DNA from: Xiphydria camelus
Lineage: Eukaryota > Arthropoda > Insecta > Hymenoptera > Xiphydriidae
DNA length: 64,000 bases
Assembly (NCBI GenBank): GCA_963678675.1
Contig: OY783192.1
Span: 8,940,520 to 9,004,519 of the forward strand
Direction: 5' to 3'
Shown: positions 24,167-33,329 of the stretch, piece after piece
Layout of the letters: each line of letters begins with the position of its first letter
Numbering within the stretch: position 1 is the first letter of the stretch
Translations under genes and position numbers: made by a program
Notes under the pieces: generated by a model
Databases searched by the model: none
Told to the model about the DNA's origin: nothing
Seen by the model: the letters and a program-made list of their open reading frames with translations, nothing else

Positions 24167-24257
24167 ATACCCCAGCGGGACTCGAACCTGCGATCTTTAG
24201 GACGAGCTGCTTCGAAACTGGGAATGCTTCGCACTCTACCAATTGAGCTACCGACTC
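24167..24257 (-). ncRNA. tRNA-like sequence with an A tract, probable SINE head or tRNA pseudogene
   Basis: The minus strand contains an A-box-like GGTAGCTCAATTGGTAGAGT and an exact B-box core, GGTTCGAGTCC, followed by CGCTGGGG. The spacing between the boxes is longer than in a normal tRNA (an extra CATTCCCAGTTTCGAA block), and the first and last seven bases do not pair as an acceptor stem. A run of ten A follows on the minus strand. This fits a tRNA-derived SINE or retro-tRNA better than a working tRNA gene. Confidence 0.5.
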
Positions 24258-24983
24258 TTCAAGTGGTGTCGGTCGACTCTAGTTATGTATAGAAACCGGA
24301 CATGACAATGACTGCTCTCAAGGGTTCTTCTCATTAAATTTTATAAAATAATTTGATACTTTCTTTTTCAAAATAGTAGCGATTATGATAACTAATCATT
24401 CATTATTTATGGAATAATTCGGTACAATTTGCACTGTTTGAAACACCATTATTATATCAATTTTGTTATTTTTTAATTCAAAAATTTTATGAAGACAGTG
24501 CATTCACGATAAATTTACGATGTATTTGCACGTCGTTAACACGTTCCGTGCCGGACCGATTTTTGAAGACTTTCCGTTCAGGCCGCGTGGGGCGTATACG
24601 ACTTAATCTATTATAGTATTATTAGGTTATGTATGTATAAACAGATTTTATAACGCAGAACTTGAGATAACTTTATTCCTGGGAACTACATTTTTATTCT
24701 ATAAGCTCTTTATAAGAGAGTACATTGTTGTAGTTATAGGATGATTATAAAATCCTTTCATACTTATTGTGTAATGTGTTTACTTCTGCGTAAAGTAACA
24801 ATCTTATACTTTTCTTAAGGAACCTCAATTCAACTGTTTATATAATTTCCATTACAACTAACTTTTAACATCGCTAATACAATAGCTATGCAGCTGTATT
24901 ACAATTTGTATAAGTTTTTTTAAAAATAATTTTATAAGGGTTATATAAGACGTTATGCAATTGTTACAAAATTTGTAGACTTA

Positions 24984-25109
24984 GGGCCGGTTTTACCAAC
25001 AGGTATAAACGCGGTATAGCGCTATACTGAGAATAACCATAGGGCTTATTGCTGGTTATTCTCAGGATAGCGCTATACCGCGTTTATACCGTGTTGGTAA
25101 AACCGGCCC
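24984..25109. mobile_element. Complete Harbinger hairpin MITE, 126 bp
   Basis: TTA lies on both sides (24981-24983 and 25110-25112). The ends read GGGCCGGTTTTACCAACA and its inverse complement, and the whole unit folds as one hairpin through CGGTATAGCGCTAT and TGAGAATAACCA. The same family is seen at 14649-15155 and at both ends of 15322-18118. Confidence 0.92.
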
Positions 25110-26059
25110 TTAGAGTATTTCTTTGTCCTATAATATGAGTTGTAAGAACGTCTATACAACATCATTACAGAGACCCCTCTATTTTACGACAAAATTGTCG
25201 AATTGAGACGCTTTAAAAAATAAAGTTATTCTTCAAGCGGCGCTATACGATAGTTATGAAATCATATCGTTCTTTTAGAGGTCTATTTTTCTAGTTGGGT
25301 GCTACAAAGTGGAAGAACTGCTCATTCCGTTTTGAAATTGCCATTGAACATGCAATTCATTGCAACTTCCACGTGTAGCATTTCCAAAGTATCCGGCATG
25401 TGAAAAGTATTGCAGAAATGCAAACTTATTATTTGGGATGAATACACAATGGCGTACAAAAAATCGCTCGAGGATTTAGATGCAACATTTGCGTGGAAAC
25501 ATCAGACCATTTGGGAATGCATTAATATTGCTTGCAGGAGATTTTAGGCAAACATTACCTGTAATTCCTCAATTGACACCAGCGAACGAAATAAATGCTT
25601 ACCTGAAATACTCTACTTTGTGGCGACACGTAGAGACGTTAAAATTAACTACAAATTTGCGTGTCTAGCTGCAGAATGATCGATTAGCTGAGATATTCTC
25701 ACATCAATTGCTGGAAATTGGGAATGGAAAGTTGCCGGTTGATCTGACCTCAGGACGAATTTCATTGCCTCATAACTTCTGCAATTTAGTGACATCAAAA
25801 GAAGAATTGGTTGAAAAAATATTTCCAATATTCAAACCAATTATAAGAATCACGACTGGCTGCGGCCAGCTATTCAGCTTAACGTATAGGGGAGGATCGT
25901 AAATATATTTTATATGATTGGTCTTTACCATTTAATTTGATTGTTTCTACCTTGCGCAACTTCTCCGAAGCTCCACAAAGCGGTGCTATATCTGCATTTT
26001 GCGGTCACGAATCATCTTCTGTGATTGTAAGAACATCGGTATAGTAAATCGTCAATAGA

Positions 26060-26520
26060 ATAGAGGCATCTATCCTCTTTCGCCAATAGGGCATCTATCC
26101 TCCGTCGCGAGTGAGGCATCTATCCTCCAACGGAATACTAAGGTGGGATAGTTGCCCCGCCAATGATTATTCAGACATACAAGATTAAAATCAAATTGCA
26201 GTTATCGTTCTTCATCGGTTAATTTACTTATTCGCAAAAATGAGTTTCACGTTTTTCTTTGTAGAATATCCTACAGACGTTATTTTAGCGCAGGCAGTAT
26301 CATCTGAAATTAACAACGAGCTGTACTCTCCACTCGAAACTGTTATAATATTATAAATATTCAATTAAAATAGTTGATGGATAAATTTGTCATGTCTATG
26401 TTCGTGAATAAGTAATCTGATGTAACAGAAACACCCCATTGCCTCAATCGTACTAGCATATTCGAAATAGAGGGGGGTGGGCATCTATCCACCAGGGGCA
26501 TCTATTCCACACGGAAAAAA
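26060..26520 (+). repeat. Cluster of GGCATCTATCC motifs
   Basis: GGCATCTATCC or a one-base variant occurs at about 26065, 26089, 26115, 26480 and 26498. A related GTGGGATAGTTGCCCC lies at about 26152. The cluster is bounded on the right by a TIR element. No coding was found. Subterminal transposon repeats are one explanation. Confidence 0.4.
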
Positions 26521-26993
26521 ATGGAATTGAAATAAAAAGTACTGAGTGCCCAGATTCTGGCACTCTGAGAACCCAGATGCTGGCATTATGTAATCAACTG
26601 TATGGTACTGGAGTGACAAATCGAATTTTTGCAAATTATTGGCATACAAAATATTATTTCATTCCTCTGATATGGAAATAATTCATACAATATGCAGCAT
26701 ATGTTAAAATAATTTTGCATTTTTTGCAATACAGCTAACGTGTATATGGAGGATACTGTTTTTCTTATTTTTCAGCTCCTATTTATTATTTTTCTCCAAA
26801 AATCCATTGGCTGTGTTGCAAAAAATACCAAATTATTTTTAAATATGCGATATTGTAATACTTTTTGCCATACGAGTTGTCACTTCAGTGACACATAGCC
26901 GATCACATAACGCCAAAATGTAGGTACTCACAATCAGAGTGCCAGAATGTAGACACACTCGGTGTTCTTCATTCCAAATCCATTTTTCTCCGT
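26510..26993. mobile_element. TIR element of about 480 bp with CACGGAAA-type ends
   Basis: The left end is CACGGAAAAAAATGGA, followed by GAGTGCCCAGATTCTGGCAC. The right end is the inverse complement of TACGGAGAAAAATGGATTTG, followed by ACATTCTGGCACTCTGA. The CACGGAAA terminus resembles the TA-type MITEs at 43698 and 59731. The flanking TA is not preserved. Confidence 0.55.
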
Positions 26994-27057
26994 ACACTTT
27001 TACCCTAATGTAATACATAATCATTAATTACGTATAGATACTGAATTATGAAACTAA

Positions 27058-27196
27058 CGTTAACTATGATAAATGACGGCAATGTGTAAACTATTTGAAA
27101 TGTTTATCCATTCCATTCCACAGAATTTCACAATATTCTATATGGATTAATATTTCAAATAGTTTACGTATTGCCATAATTTATCATAGTTTATAT
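27058..27196. repeat. Hairpin repeat, 139 bp
   Basis: Inverted arms of about 45 bp (TAACTATGATAAAT, GGCAAT, TAAACTATTTGAAAT and their complement) flank a central part of about 45 bp. It is AT-rich and non-coding, with no clear target duplication. Confidence 0.65.
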
Positions 27197-27535
27197 AATG
27201 TAGAACTTATTCTTATATTATTCATAAACCATGCAAATCTACTTATAATTGTTATGTAAAATAAAAAAAGTATCCCAAATTCCATACTTTATCATAGAAT
27301 CATGCATGCTGACGTAGATTTTTAGCGTTAATTTAAAGTATTTTTCCATAGCTTATCGTACAATTTTTTTCCACCAGGGGAGACGTCAAGACGAAAATTC
27401 CATTAAATTAGAATAATCAACAGCGAATAGTCCTGCTTTGTCCTTTCTCGGTTATTCCACACCATTCGTTTGACTGTTTTATAATTTCGAAATTCTCGGA
27501 CGCAGAAGAAGCCGTAGCTTTAAATTCTCGATATG

Positions 27536-27538
<3 letters not shown>

Positions 27539-27609
<71 letters not shown>
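27539..27609. repeat. (TA)n microsatellite
   Basis: An uninterrupted TA tract of about 70 bp. It is followed by CpG-rich DNA containing a 21 G run at 27736-27756. Confidence 0.98.
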
Positions 27610-27613
<4 letters not shown>

Positions 27614-28565
27614 TACATCGACTCGTCTATTACTGCGAGATAGAGAGTCGCGCGGCGAGGAAAGGGCCGTTCCGTTTCAGACGCGTCCACAGACGTTGCA
27701 ACGACTCGGACCGATTACGCCGCGGCGTACATAACGGGGGGGGGGGGGGGGGGGGGTCGGGCGTGATTCTCTATTCTATATCGCTGGCGACCGCGGTACC
27801 GCAGTGAGTGTACAACGTGATGCTATATTTACGAACAGAGAGGGTCTTGCCAAGTCGAGTAAGGTGTCGTGTATAGTAGCCGATGCAGCAGTGCCGGATG
27901 AATCCGGTTGGGTGCTCGAAGACGTGGCATAAACATAGACGAGACACACGGAATAAAGCCTACCTCACACAGGACGACACGGCGGAGTCTGACGGACGTC
28001 TGCGATCCATTCGTGATCGGTGCGATGAGGCTTGTTTGATCTGCACGTATAAAAAAGAATTGCGTTTTATAGAGTAAAGGGGAAAGAACACGGAAAGATC
28101 GATACCAGTAAATTGTACTGTATCTACGATAAAAAAAAGCACATAAAGGGTTTCCGGATGCTCCTACTGTACTGAAGAACAATTTTTCCTTAGAAACTAG
28201 TAAATCATAATGTTAGGTAGGGTATACCACCCAGTTATTGGACAGTCTAATTTAAATAAATAAAAACCAGATTCCTAGTTTTTACTTTAATAAATATCAT
28301 CAAAAACCGTACCTGGCTTATTGATTCTTGACTGTCCAATTACTGGATTGAGTATTTCCAAGAAACAAGAACAGTGTCCAATAACTAAGTTTTTTGACTT
28401 CATCCCAGCTTTTTATTGCTGAAAATTATATTATTTCCAACTTAAAATTGTAAGTTACTAGAATGTAAAGCCAATATATTTTCAATGAAAACAAGCCACC
28501 ACTCATATCTCTCTAGGTAGAAAAATATCTTTTTAACACGGTCTCAAATCTTGTAAAATGCTTAA

Positions 28566-31304
28566 GGGGCCCGAACACTGTAAAATTTTCGAAAAATCGA
28601 TTTTTTTTTTATTTGCTAAATCAATAGCTTAGACATCGAAGAACATGTATGTAAAGTTTCAAACAAAAATTCGAACTCTAAGTATTTCAAAAGAGCGCCA
28701 GACGCTGACGTGTCGGCTGAGCATATTTGGCGTTTCGGAGCACTGTGCGCGTATGGTAAATTCTCCTGTTTGCTTTGCTTATTCTAGCTCAAAAAAAAAT
28801 CATAGATGGCAGCATGATTGCAGAAGTATATACACACATATACTTGTGTATACATGTATACATTACGGTAAACATAACCTTAAATTTAGTGAAAACAACG
28901 TGCTCTTGTTTTGTTGTCGAAATTTCTTATTCTCGTGTTTTTCAAAGTTAAATTCTTGTGTTTATTTTTGAATAATGGATAGAAGAAATAAAAGACACTG
29001 TGCTGGTAAGCCGACAAACAGAAGTGATAGAAAAAAACAAAGAGTTGGTCCAGAAAATAGATATGTTGCAGAGAAAGTGACGGTGAATACTAGTACATCT
29101 GAGCAGAAGCTCAATACTTCTTTTGAGGATTCTGACGTGTCGATCGATCCAAGTGTTTCTTATAGAGTCATCAATTTTTTATCTATTTTTTCAAAGCTAA
29201 GCCAAGTAGTAAAATGTAAAACATGTGGAGGAGACGTGGAGTTCTCTGAAACTGCGAGCAGAGGATTGGGTTTCAATTTAATAATGACGTGTAAAAAGTG
29301 TAATCCAACGAAAATCCCTTCTTGCCCTAACATAAAAAACGCTTTCGAAGTCAATCGTAGATTTGTTTTTGCCATGAGGATGCTTGGAGTCTCTCAAGCC
29401 GGAGCCGAAAAATTTTGCGCCTTCATGGACCTTCCTCGGCCTCTCTTTCCGAAAACATATGCTGAATTGACCGAAATCGTTAGAAACGCTACAGAAAAGG
29501 TAAAAAATATGTCAATCAAGAGTGCAGGTGATGAAGAAAAACGGTTAACGTTGGAGAAAAATACAGATTTCGTCGGATTGACCGTCTCAGGCGATGGCAG
29601 TTGGCGGAAACGTGGTTTCAGTTCTTTACATGGCGTGGTTTCCCTAATCGGATATCGTAGTAACAAAGTGCTTGATTTTACGGTTAAATCCTCACATTGC
29701 CATGCATGCTCTTTGTGGAAAAATAAAAAAGGTACAGCTGAGTACGATTTATGGTACGAAGAGCACAAGGAATCGTGCGATGCGAATCACGTTGGTCCCT
29801 CTGGAAATATGGAGCCGCACGCTATGGTTGAGATGTTTCAAAGGTCGGAACAATTGCATCAAGTAAAGTATGAGTGTTACGTCGGCGACGGCGATTCCAA
29901 GACATATAATAAAGTCGTCGAGAATGTTCCTTATGATGTGACGAAAAAGGAATGCGTCAATCATGTATCCAAACGCATGGGTACTCGATTGCGCAATTGC
30001 AAAAAAACCACTAAAGGTCTTGGAGGCAGGGGTAAGCTTACTGATAAGCTTATTAAGGATCTTACCCTTTATTACGGGTTAGCTATAAGGCGCAACAATG
30101 ATTCTTTAGAGAATACGAAAAAAGCCATGTGGGCAACCTTTTTACATAAATCCTCGACCGATTCACATCCAAGGCACGAAAATTGCCCGGAAGGTCTGGC
30201 ATCTTGGTGCCAATGGCAAAAGGCTCGCGCGCTCGGAAAACTGAAAGGTTTTAAACACGAATCTGCATTACCCCAAGACGTTCTGGATGCTATAAAGCCG
30301 ATATATACCGATCTCAGTCGTGACGATCTTTTAAAACGATGCTTGGGTGCTTTCAATCAGAATAATAACGAAAGCTTCAACAACATTATCTGGAAATTCG
30401 CGCCGAAATCAACGTTCAGTGGAGTAAGAACTGTACATATTGCAGCAAACATAGCTACTATTATATTTAATAATGGTCACACAGCACTTCTACGTGTGTT
30501 AGAATTCATGGGAGTCCGTATCGGAATGAATCTTTACGATTACTGTCAAAAGATTGACAAAGAACGCATCAATTACGCGAATCGTCATACACGGGCAAAC
30601 ACGCGTGAAGGACGTTTGCATGCCCAGGAATTGCGCCAAAAACAAATGATGGATGCGGAAGAGCTGCTCTACGGCCCTGGGATTGCCGAGTAACAAAATA
30701 AATCACGTAAGACCTTTTTTACTACCTTTTTTAATTCGATTTGCCCCTTTCAAAACTTAAAACGCGATTATCTCGAAACCATGTTTTTTGACCGCGTTGA
30801 CAGCATAACTGGAAAAGTTTTTATCCGATCGACCTGATTCAAATTGCATTCTATTCGGGAATAGTGTCGCTTCTGCTCGACGTAGCCGTTTTTCGATATA
30901 TGCCAAACTTTTTTTTTTATAAATAATTTAGTGCAAAATTTTACGCGAAAAAAAAAACTTTTTCTTCAAACAGCCGCCATTTTTTTTCTAATCAATATTT
31001 TTAAAATCCCCTACGTCAAACAGTAGCCAGTAATGTATATTTCAAGAATATTTTTTGTTTTTTGCTCTAGGAGGCTCCGTTTTGCTGATTTGCTGTCAAC
31101 GCGACAAGGGTCATTTTAAAAAGGCGCCATTTTGGATCAGCTACAGAATACAAACATGGCCGCCAAAAAAAAAAAATTTTTTTTCGATAATCTAAACATT
31201 TATTATCATATGTGTAAAGTTTCATGTAAATCGGAACGTCCATTTTTTTTAATAAATAAAATAAAAATCATATGAAAAATCGCAGTTTACAGTGTTCGGG
31301 CCCC
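28566..31304. mobile_element. Complete 2.7 kb Mutator-like transposon with TTAA flanks
   Basis: The 19 bp ends GGGGCCCGAACACTGTAAA are perfect inverted repeats. TTAA lies directly outside each (28562-28565 and 31305-31308). One intact long gene on the plus strand occupies 28975-30693, with about 0.4 kb before and 0.6 kb after it that lack coding and are T/A-rich. Perfect ends and an intact gene indicate a recent arrival. TTAA could be a target duplication or partly element sequence, because it is palindromic. Confidence 0.9.
28975..30693 (+). CDS. Mutator-like transposase, intact, 572 aa
   Basis: Single-exon transposase of the arthropod 'Mutator-like transposase domain' family, acting on its own ends in the nucleus. 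The start was chosen at ATG 28975 because it opens a Lys/Arg-rich leader (residues 1-23) and no earlier in-frame ATG gives a longer conserved product. A zinc-binding module follows (CKTC at 81-84, CKKC at 106-109). The catalytic core shows GLTVSGDGSW (Asp207), YVGDGDSKTY (Asp305/Asp307) and QNNNESFNNIIW (Glu466), which I take as the DDE residues. HCHACSLW (241-248), KRMGTRLR and CPEGLASWCQW are further conserved blocks. No stop or frameshift is present from start to TAA. The exact superfamily name for the TTAA-flanked members is uncertain to me. Confidence 0.88.
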   Translation: MDRRNKRHCAGKPTNRSDRKKQRVGPENRYVAEKVTVNTSTSEQKLNTSFEDSDVSIDPSVSYRVINFLSIFSKLSQVVKCKTCGGDVEFSETASRGLGFNLIMTCKKCNPTKIPSCPNIKNAFEVNRRFVFAMRMLGVSQAGAEKFCAFMDLPRPLFPKTYAELTEIVRNATEKVKNMSIKSAGDEEKRLTLEKNTDFVGLTVSGDGSWRKRGFSSLHGVVSLIGYRSNKVLDFTVKSSHCHACSLWKNKKGTAEYDLWYEEHKESCDANHVGPSGNMEPHAMVEMFQRSEQLHQVKYECYVGDGDSKTYNKVVENVPYDVTKKECVNHVSKRMGTRLRNCKKTTKGLGGRGKLTDKLIKDLTLYYGLAIRRNNDSLENTKKAMWATFLHKSSTDSHPRHENCPEGLASWCQWQKARALGKLKGFKHESALPQDVLDAIKPIYTDLSRDDLLKRCLGAFNQNNNESFNNIIWKFAPKSTFSGVRTVHIAANIATIIFNNGHTALLRVLEFMGVRIGMNLYDYCQKIDKERINYANRHTRANTREGRLHAQELRQKQMMDAEELLYGPGIAE

Positions 31305-31308
31305 TTAA

Positions 31309-31399
31309 GGCCCGCCGCAAATTGAGCCCAGCCCACGCACGGCACACGCGCGAGCTGCGCGTGTGCCGTGCGTGGGCTGGGCTCAATTTGCGGCGGGCC
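31309..31399. mobile_element. Perfect 91 bp hairpin MITE, TAA flanked
   Basis: The ends read GGCCCGCCGCAAATTGAGCC and continue through CAGCCCACGCACGGCACACG; the second half is the exact inverse complement, with only a few bases at the centre. TAA lies on both sides (31306-31308 and 31400-31402), pointing to a Harbinger-type mobiliser. It abuts the right TTAA of the Mutator-like element. Confidence 0.92.
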
Positions 31400-32386
31400 T
31401 AAGTGTCCAATAACTGGGTGGTTTACCCTACCACGATTTAGTGTTTTCAACAGAAAAATTACTGTACCGCACTGTAAAAATACCCGAAAACCCTCATGTT
31501 TACCTCTTTTATTACAAATAGAGTAAAATTGGCTGGTATCAGTCTTTCCGTGTAGGAGAGCTATTCGCTTCACATATGATCATATAGATCATTCTTGTAG
31601 ATTGAACTGTTATCTTGAAAAAAAGTCTAATGCCAATTGAGATCAGAAGTTTACAGGTGCGGAGATGATCGCGGTTAAACTTACATTCCTATGATTGTTT
31701 CTCGTAGGTATTCGCATCTCCCCGTGTGGAAATGTTCATTGGGCAGCCCAATCAGTGCCCAATTGGGCTTTCGTTCGGCTTGTAACGCTCCGCCCAACCT
31801 ATGCCCAATTTGGGCCGCCCAATTGGGCCCCAATTGGGCAACCCTATTTATGCCCAATCAACCTGAAATATTACTTTTAATGAATAATAAGATTAATAAT
31901 GAATAATAAGATTAATAATAATTAATAAGATTTTATATTTTCTCATAAAATGTACAAAAGTAAAATATAAACGTATTCAAGCGGAACAATGATTAATACA
32001 AATCATACGCGCGGGTTTCCTTAGTTTTTCATAGTTTCCTTAGTTATTCCATTGCATCTCCTATTCTTCTGCCACGGCTTGTTGATGGAGAAGAAAAACC
32101 ATTGACTCGTCCCGTGCTCGCATGACGCTGAAAACAAAAAATAGAATATCCACAAAGATATATGTCCTTCATAGGCAATCAAAGTGAGGTTAGAATGGTC
32201 AGATAGAAAGAACTTATCTAATGGCAATTCTTCTGAGATACTGCCGTCTCCTTTCCTGCTCTTTATGTACAGGCATCCAGAGAAAAGTAGCACTGCATCC
32301 GTTCACTATCACGATTCACGATTATTAAAAAAAATACAAACGATTAGCAAACTACACGGAGCGTCTGTCACATTCACCACTATTCG

Positions 32387-32462
32387 CCAGGGCCGTCCCA
32401 AAAAAAGGGGACGTTTTCAGCCTCTCTCCAGGGCCGTACTCTTTTCCCGGGACGGCCCTTGC
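32387..32462. repeat. Short hairpin with GGGCCGTCCC ends
   Basis: GGGCCGTCCCAAAAA, a central part with CCAGGGCCGTACTC, and CCCGGGACGGCCC form an inverted pair of about 12 bp arms over about 75 bp. It lies inside the 31721-33323 element. Confidence 0.5.
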
Positions 32463-32692
32463 GAATTTCTAAACACAAAAATAGCCGTAGCGCCTAAACT
32501 AAAATAGCTAGAAAAAAAAGTCATAAAGCAAAGATTAGAATGTTATTATCTAAAACTTTTGTTAAGGTCATTTTGTCGAAAAATAATAATAATAATAAAA
32601 TAATAAAAAAGGCTTTTCACACTAAAAAATCACACTACCCTCGTCGATTTGTTTGCGGCATAGGTAAAAATGGATAAGTGCCTTGGACTAAG

Positions 32693-33168
32693 TGATTAGG
32701 TACCAACTAAACGCTAATACTATATCGTATCACCTGACCCAAATTTCAGTCACTAAAAGTTCGGAATAGATTTCAATTTTATTTATTCTGTAATAGAGAG
32801 AAATGGCCAATTTATGATTATATGTATCTTACTCCACTCAATTTGAAAAATGCTGTAAAGATTATTAAAAACGCAATTATCAAAGAATGAAATATATTAT
32901 ATATTTATTACCAATGTCATCATAATAAAGTTAGTAAAGTTTTTGAGGCGATGCTATCAACATTAAAACATAAAAATTATACAATATTTCTTGCTAGGGT
33001 AGTGATTAGGTACCTTAGTTGGGGCCAGATTGGGGTGCCCAACGTAGCCCCAACTAGTACCTTAGTTGGGGCCTGATTGGGCTGCCCAACGTAGCCCCAA
33101 CTAAACGCTAATACTACATCGTATCACCTGACCCAAATTCCAGTCACTGAAAGTTCGGAATAAGTTCT
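32693..33168 (+). repeat. Direct repeat with and without a 90 bp palindromic insert
   Basis: GTGATTAGGTACC followed by AACTAAACGCTAATACTA, then CGTATCACCTGACCCAAAT and AAGTTCGGAATA, occurs at 32693-32775 and again at 33002-33168. In the second copy GTACC and AACTAAACG are separated by two tandem units of TTAGTTGGGGCC...GCCCAACGTAGCCCC. The first copy is thus the empty version. Confidence 0.7.
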
Positions 33169-33329
33169 AAATGTCCAGATTTATTTTTACTTCCGGTACA
33201 TAAATAAAACAAACAATTGTATCTATTCGATTTATTATATTTTATTCAAATTGGGCCGCCCAATTGGGGCCTAATTGGCACCCAATTACTGATTGGGCCA
33301 ACTTGGGCAGATTTCCACACGGGTCAGCC

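Larger units (their letters stand above)
23708..25300. mobile_element. About 1.6 kb insertion in the Helitron helicase, unclassified
   Basis: The Helitron frame is continuous before about 23708 and after about 25300. The inserted DNA is AT-rich with many TATAAAACT and CTATACAACAT motifs near both ends (about 23745 and 25150), but no clean inverted repeat or target duplication was seen. It contains a tRNA-like sequence and a complete Harbinger MITE. No protein was recognised. Confidence 0.55.
22990..25900 (+). pseudogene. Helitron helicase (PIF1-like) relic, interrupted twice
   Basis: Helitron Rep-helicases unwind DNA for rolling-circle transposition. Recognisable blocks in order are AEDIFRRIRKENS (about 23030), YNEALIMIEDLCL, NKVLNQLGMPSPNRSAAAAS, LTFEQKGIYDQIM and FFLGAPGGTGKTFLIK (Walker A, about 23590). 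After the insertion come GRTAHSVLKLPLNMQF, KLIIWDEYTMAYKKSLEDLD (Walker B, about 25415), GDFRQTLPVIPQ, LWRHVETLKLTTNLRV and NHDWLRP. Lesions include frameshifts near 23070, 25475 and 25845 and stops near 25398 and 25667. A 226 bp MITE sits exactly between LCL and EITNK, and a segment of about 1.6 kb splits VATL from LQSGRT. The Rep nuclease domain and Helitron termini were not found. It is non-functional. Confidence 0.85.
28216..31432. mobile_element. Second-layer TIR element (GGTAGGGTATACC ends)
   Basis: The ends read GGTAGGGTATACCACCCAGT, then TATTGGACA, and the inverse complement ending GGTTTACCCTACC. Without its own insertions it would be about 380 bp, a MITE. CCAATTACTGGATTGAG and CCAATAACTAAG recur inside the left part. 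It sits within the CACGGAAAGA MITE. The target duplication is unclear. Confidence 0.75.
28091..31552. mobile_element. Outermost MITE (CACGGAAAGA ends) split by nested elements
   Basis: The left half (28091-28215) and right half (31433-31552) match, in inverted orientation, the uninterrupted 236 bp MITE at 43698-43933. Shared blocks include GAAGAACAATTTTTCCTTAG, GCACTGTAAAAAT and GGTATCAGTCTTTCCGTG. TA follows the right end; AA precedes the left end. The intact copy shows that everything from 28216 to 31432 is insertion. Confidence 0.82.
31721..33323. mobile_element. 1.6 kb TIR element with CCCGTGTGGAAAT ends
   Basis: The 13 bp termini CCCGTGTGGAAAT and ATTTCCACACGGG are perfect inverted repeats. 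Subterminal regions on both sides are packed with GCCCAATTGGGC-type palindromes (31739-31855 and 33251-33300). The interior is AT-rich and without protein similarity. A 90 bp palindromic insert splits an internal duplication near 33002. No clear target duplication was seen. Confidence 0.7.

Noticed and set aside
27535..27807. Frame with Ile-Tyr repeats
   Set aside because: It is read from the (TA)n tract and a G run.
29160..30696. Minus-strand frames under the Mutator-like gene
   Set aside because: They are shadows of the intact plus-strand coding sequence.
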